From Candidatus Omnitrophota bacterium (GTDB lineage: Bacteria; Omnitrophota; Gorgyraeia; Zapsychrales; Zapsychraceae), in contig JAGQKQ010000017.1 of the NCBI GenBank assembly GCA_020430005.1, positions 1 through 15,843 on the forward strand: 15,843 bases of DNA, read 5' to 3'. The notes beneath the pieces are model-generated. The model was not told the DNA's origin. It made no database searches and saw only the letters and a list, made by a program, of their open reading frames with translations. The translations under genes were made by a program, and so were the position numbers. Each line of letters opens with the position of its first letter. Position 1 is the first letter of the stretch. Shown here piece by piece: positions 14,069-15,843 of this stretch.

Positions 14069-14755
14069 ATGACACCTTCACACTTTCTTATGGGATTGGG
14101 ACTTTTTTTGATTATGGGGTTTCTTGTCCTGTTATTCCTTATTCCTCCTGAAACGAAGAAAATAAAAACAAAAAAGAAAAAGACAGAATTGCCTGTTCCC
14201 TCAGATCCTGTAAAGGAAAAATGGGATAAAGAAAGAGAGAAGTACAGGCACAAAATTTCCTCTCTGGAACAAAAGATTCTTGAGATGGAAAAGGTTGAGA
14301 AGGAAAAGGAAAAACATCTTGCTATGGAGAAGGCCAAGGTCGGGAAGATGGAACAGAAGATTCTTCAAGAACGTCAATGGCATGATCGCGAAGAAAAAGA
14401 GATCGAGAAAATCGGTGGAGAATTGCAGCGTATGCGGGAGGAGTTAAGAAAAATACAAGAGCAATATTCGACTGAGCATATGAATAATATCAAGTTGCAG
14501 AAAGAGGCGAAGGAGCAGAAGCACCAACTGGAAGATGTCACGCGAAAGAAAAAGGATATGGATTTGGAAAACGCCCGCCTTTCCCAGCAGATTCAGGAAA
14601 TGCGCTCTGAACTTCTTCAGCTTAAACATGACAATGCCCTTCTCACCAAGAAAAAAGAAGATGCCCAGTGGATTGCGAAATCGGAACATGACGCTTTACA
14701 GAAAAAATTGCGTGAGACAGAAAAAGAGCTTGAGCGCGTGAGACGGGGAGCTTGA
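14069..14755 (+). CDS. Membrane-anchored coiled-coil protein of unknown function
   Basis: A 228-aa protein with one N-terminal membrane span at about 7-29 (LMGLGLFLIMGFLVLLFLI), then a Lys-rich linker (TKKIKTKKKKT) and a nearly continuous, highly charged coiled coil from about residue 48 to the end, rich in Glu, Lys, Gln and Leu and lacking Pro. The Lys-rich stretch just after the span suggests, by the positive-inside rule, that the coiled coil faces the cytoplasm. There is no recognisable enzymatic domain. It starts four bases after the TMTC-like gene and is followed after six bases by the aminotransferase gene. It could be a scaffold or tether for its neighbours; low-complexity coiled coils give misleading similarity hits, so I do not name a family. 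Confidence 0.8.
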   Translation: MTPSHFLMGLGLFLIMGFLVLLFLIPPETKKIKTKKKKTELPVPSDPVKEKWDKEREKYRHKISSLEQKILEMEKVEKEKEKHLAMEKAKVGKMEQKILQERQWHDREEKEIEKIGGELQRMREELRKIQEQYSTEHMNNIKLQKEAKEQKHQLEDVTRKKKDMDLENARLSQQIQEMRSELLQLKHDNALLTKKKEDAQWIAKSEHDALQKKLRETEKELERVRRGA

Positions 14756-14761
14756 GAGTCT

Positions 14762-15843
14762 ATGCAATTCTCACGACGTACCAACTGGCCACTGGATGAT
14801 AATCCTATTATCAAAGCTTTTCAAAAGGCCAAAAAAGAATACCCGTCACTGATCAACTTGACGGAATCCAACCCCACCCGCTGTCATTTTCAGTATCCTG
14901 AAGAGTTGTTGCAAGCATTGAATAACCCTGCGAATTTTTCTTATCATCCCGACGCGCAAGGTATGCGTTCGGCCAGAGAAATCATTGCCGGCTATTATCA
15001 ACGGCAGCAAAAAGATGTTAAACCGGAACAGATTATTCTGACTTCCAGCACTTCGGAAGCATATTCCTATATTTTTCGGGTTCTTGCGGATCCCTATGAT
15101 GAAATTTTGTTTCCCCGCCCCAGTTATCCGCTTTTTCAATTTCTGGTAGACTTAAACGATGTGCTTATGATTCCCTATTCTTTGGCTTATAAGAAAGAGG
15201 GGTGGTTTTTGGATAGCGCGCAGTTTGAGAACATTGTTTCTACAAAGTCGAAAGCGGTTGTTTTAGTTAATCCCAATAATCCTACAGGATCGTACTTTCG
15301 GGAACAGGAAATTTCACAGCTTAATAAGGTATGTTTGGATTACAATATGGCTTTGATTTGTGATGAAGTTTTTTTTGATTTTCCCTTACAGGAATGTTCG
15401 CGTAAAAGCATGGTCGGTAACAGCGAGGTGCTGACGTTTACTCTGAACGGATTATCTAAAATGATGGGACTTCCACAAATGAAGTTGTCCTGGATTGTGA
15501 TTAATGGCCCGGATGATCTTGTGCAGCAGGCCAAAGCCCGTTTGGAAGTCATTGCGGATACATATCTTTCCGTTAACACACCTGTTCAGAACGCGCTACA
15601 GGCATGGTTTGATTTAAAAGAGAACATTCAGGCTCAGATTAAACAGCGCGTTTCCGATAACTATATCTTTCTTCAGGAAACATTTAAAGATCATGGGGCT
15701 GTTGAACTTTTGAAGGCGGATGGCGGGTGGTATGCCGTTTTACGTCTTTCGTCGCGATATCAGGAGCAAGAGTGGGTGCTGAAGCTCCTGGAAGACCATC
15801 AGGTCTTTGTTCATCCCGGTTTTTTCTTTGATTTTGATGTGGA
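14762..15843 (+). CDS. PLP-dependent aminotransferase, class I/II (3' truncated by window end)
   Basis: The frame is open from ATG 14762 to the right edge, giving 360 residues of an enzyme usually about 380-400 aa. It is a fold-type I aminotransferase: N-terminal LINLTESNPTRC, NPNNPTG at 170-176 with N173 binding the cofactor, CDEVFFDF with D201 pairing with the PLP ring nitrogen, and NGLSKMMGLPQMKLSW with K233 as the Schiff-base lysine. The N173-to-D201 spacing (28) equals that in aspartate aminotransferase. The LTESNPT start occurs in a group of poorly characterised aminotransferases in several uncultured phyla; the amino-acid substrate cannot be told. A GGGGAG stretch about eleven bases upstream may serve as ribosome binding site. 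It is six bases after the coiled-coil gene. Confidence 0.92.
   Translation, partial: MQFSRRTNWPLDDNPIIKAFQKAKKEYPSLINLTESNPTRCHFQYPEELLQALNNPANFSYHPDAQGMRSAREIIAGYYQRQQKDVKPEQIILTSSTSEAYSYIFRVLADPYDEILFPRPSYPLFQFLVDLNDVLMIPYSLAYKKEGWFLDSAQFENIVSTKSKAVVLVNPNNPTGSYFREQEISQLNKVCLDYNMALICDEVFFDFPLQECSRKSMVGNSEVLTFTLNGLSKMMGLPQMKLSWIVINGPDDLVQQAKARLEVIADTYLSVNTPVQNALQAWFDLKENIQAQIKQRVSDNYIFLQETFKDHGAVELLKADGGWYAVLRLSSRYQEQEWVLKLLEDHQVFVHPGFFFDFDV

Noticed and set aside
14201..14689. Minus-strand open frames rich in Phe and Leu under the coiled-coil gene
   Set aside because: They are the reverse reading of a Lys/Glu-rich coiled coil, which always yields Phe/Leu-rich shadow frames.

Overview
This window is a gene-dense bacterial chromosome segment of moderate-to-low GC with almost no spacer DNA. 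It carries no RNA genes, mobile elements, CRISPR arrays or phage genes. Three proteins resemble families common in uncultured phyla: a DPM1-like glycosyltransferase, a TMTC-like GT-C protein with TPRs, and an aminotransferase with an LTESNPT N-terminus. Together with two lipoproteins, they suggest a diderm bacterium, possibly of the Omnitrophota (OP3) type. The phylum is an inference from style and was not tested.

Left block (1-1050, plus strand): the 3' end of a YbaB/EbfC nucleoid protein, a 78-aa protein that looks PC4-like, and greA. It ends in a strong hairpin at 1013-1043, shared with the convergent genes beyond it.

Minus-strand block (1028-4638): a two-gene cassette present twice. Each copy is a small single-span membrane protein followed, with a 4-nt ATGA overlap, by a ~450-470 aa multi-span GT-C-like membrane protein. 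The copies have diverged but share motifs, so this is an old tandem duplication. A 257-nt AT-rich spacer (4639-4895) with plausible promoters on both strands separates it from the next block.

Plus-strand block A (4896-9586): a Gfo/Idh/MocA sugar dehydrogenase, a left-handed beta-helix acetyltransferase of the WbpD/WlbB kind and a DPM1-like family 2 glycosyltransferase. These look like part of a nucleotide-sugar and glycan pathway. A small lipoprotein, an RlmB-like rRNA methyltransferase, an HD-domain protein and an M48 metallopeptidase lipoprotein follow, the last three overlapping.

Plus-strand block B (9667-right edge): a small membrane protein, a cytoplasmic hybrid histidine kinase (PAS-PAS-HisKA-HATPase-REC), a separate HPt protein, a TMTC-like GT-C membrane protein with C-terminal TPRs, a membrane-anchored coiled-coil protein and a PLP aminotransferase cut by the window end. 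Gaps are 11 nt or less, so one transcript is likely.

Theme: three GT-C-type membrane proteins lie near a DPM1-like enzyme that could supply lipid-linked sugar and near two amino-sugar modification enzymes. Cell-surface glycan assembly is the most economical reading. The strongest candidate for something undescribed is the duplicated cassette pairing a GT-C-like enzyme with a small protein carrying GYxTD and AQYxLAP motifs.
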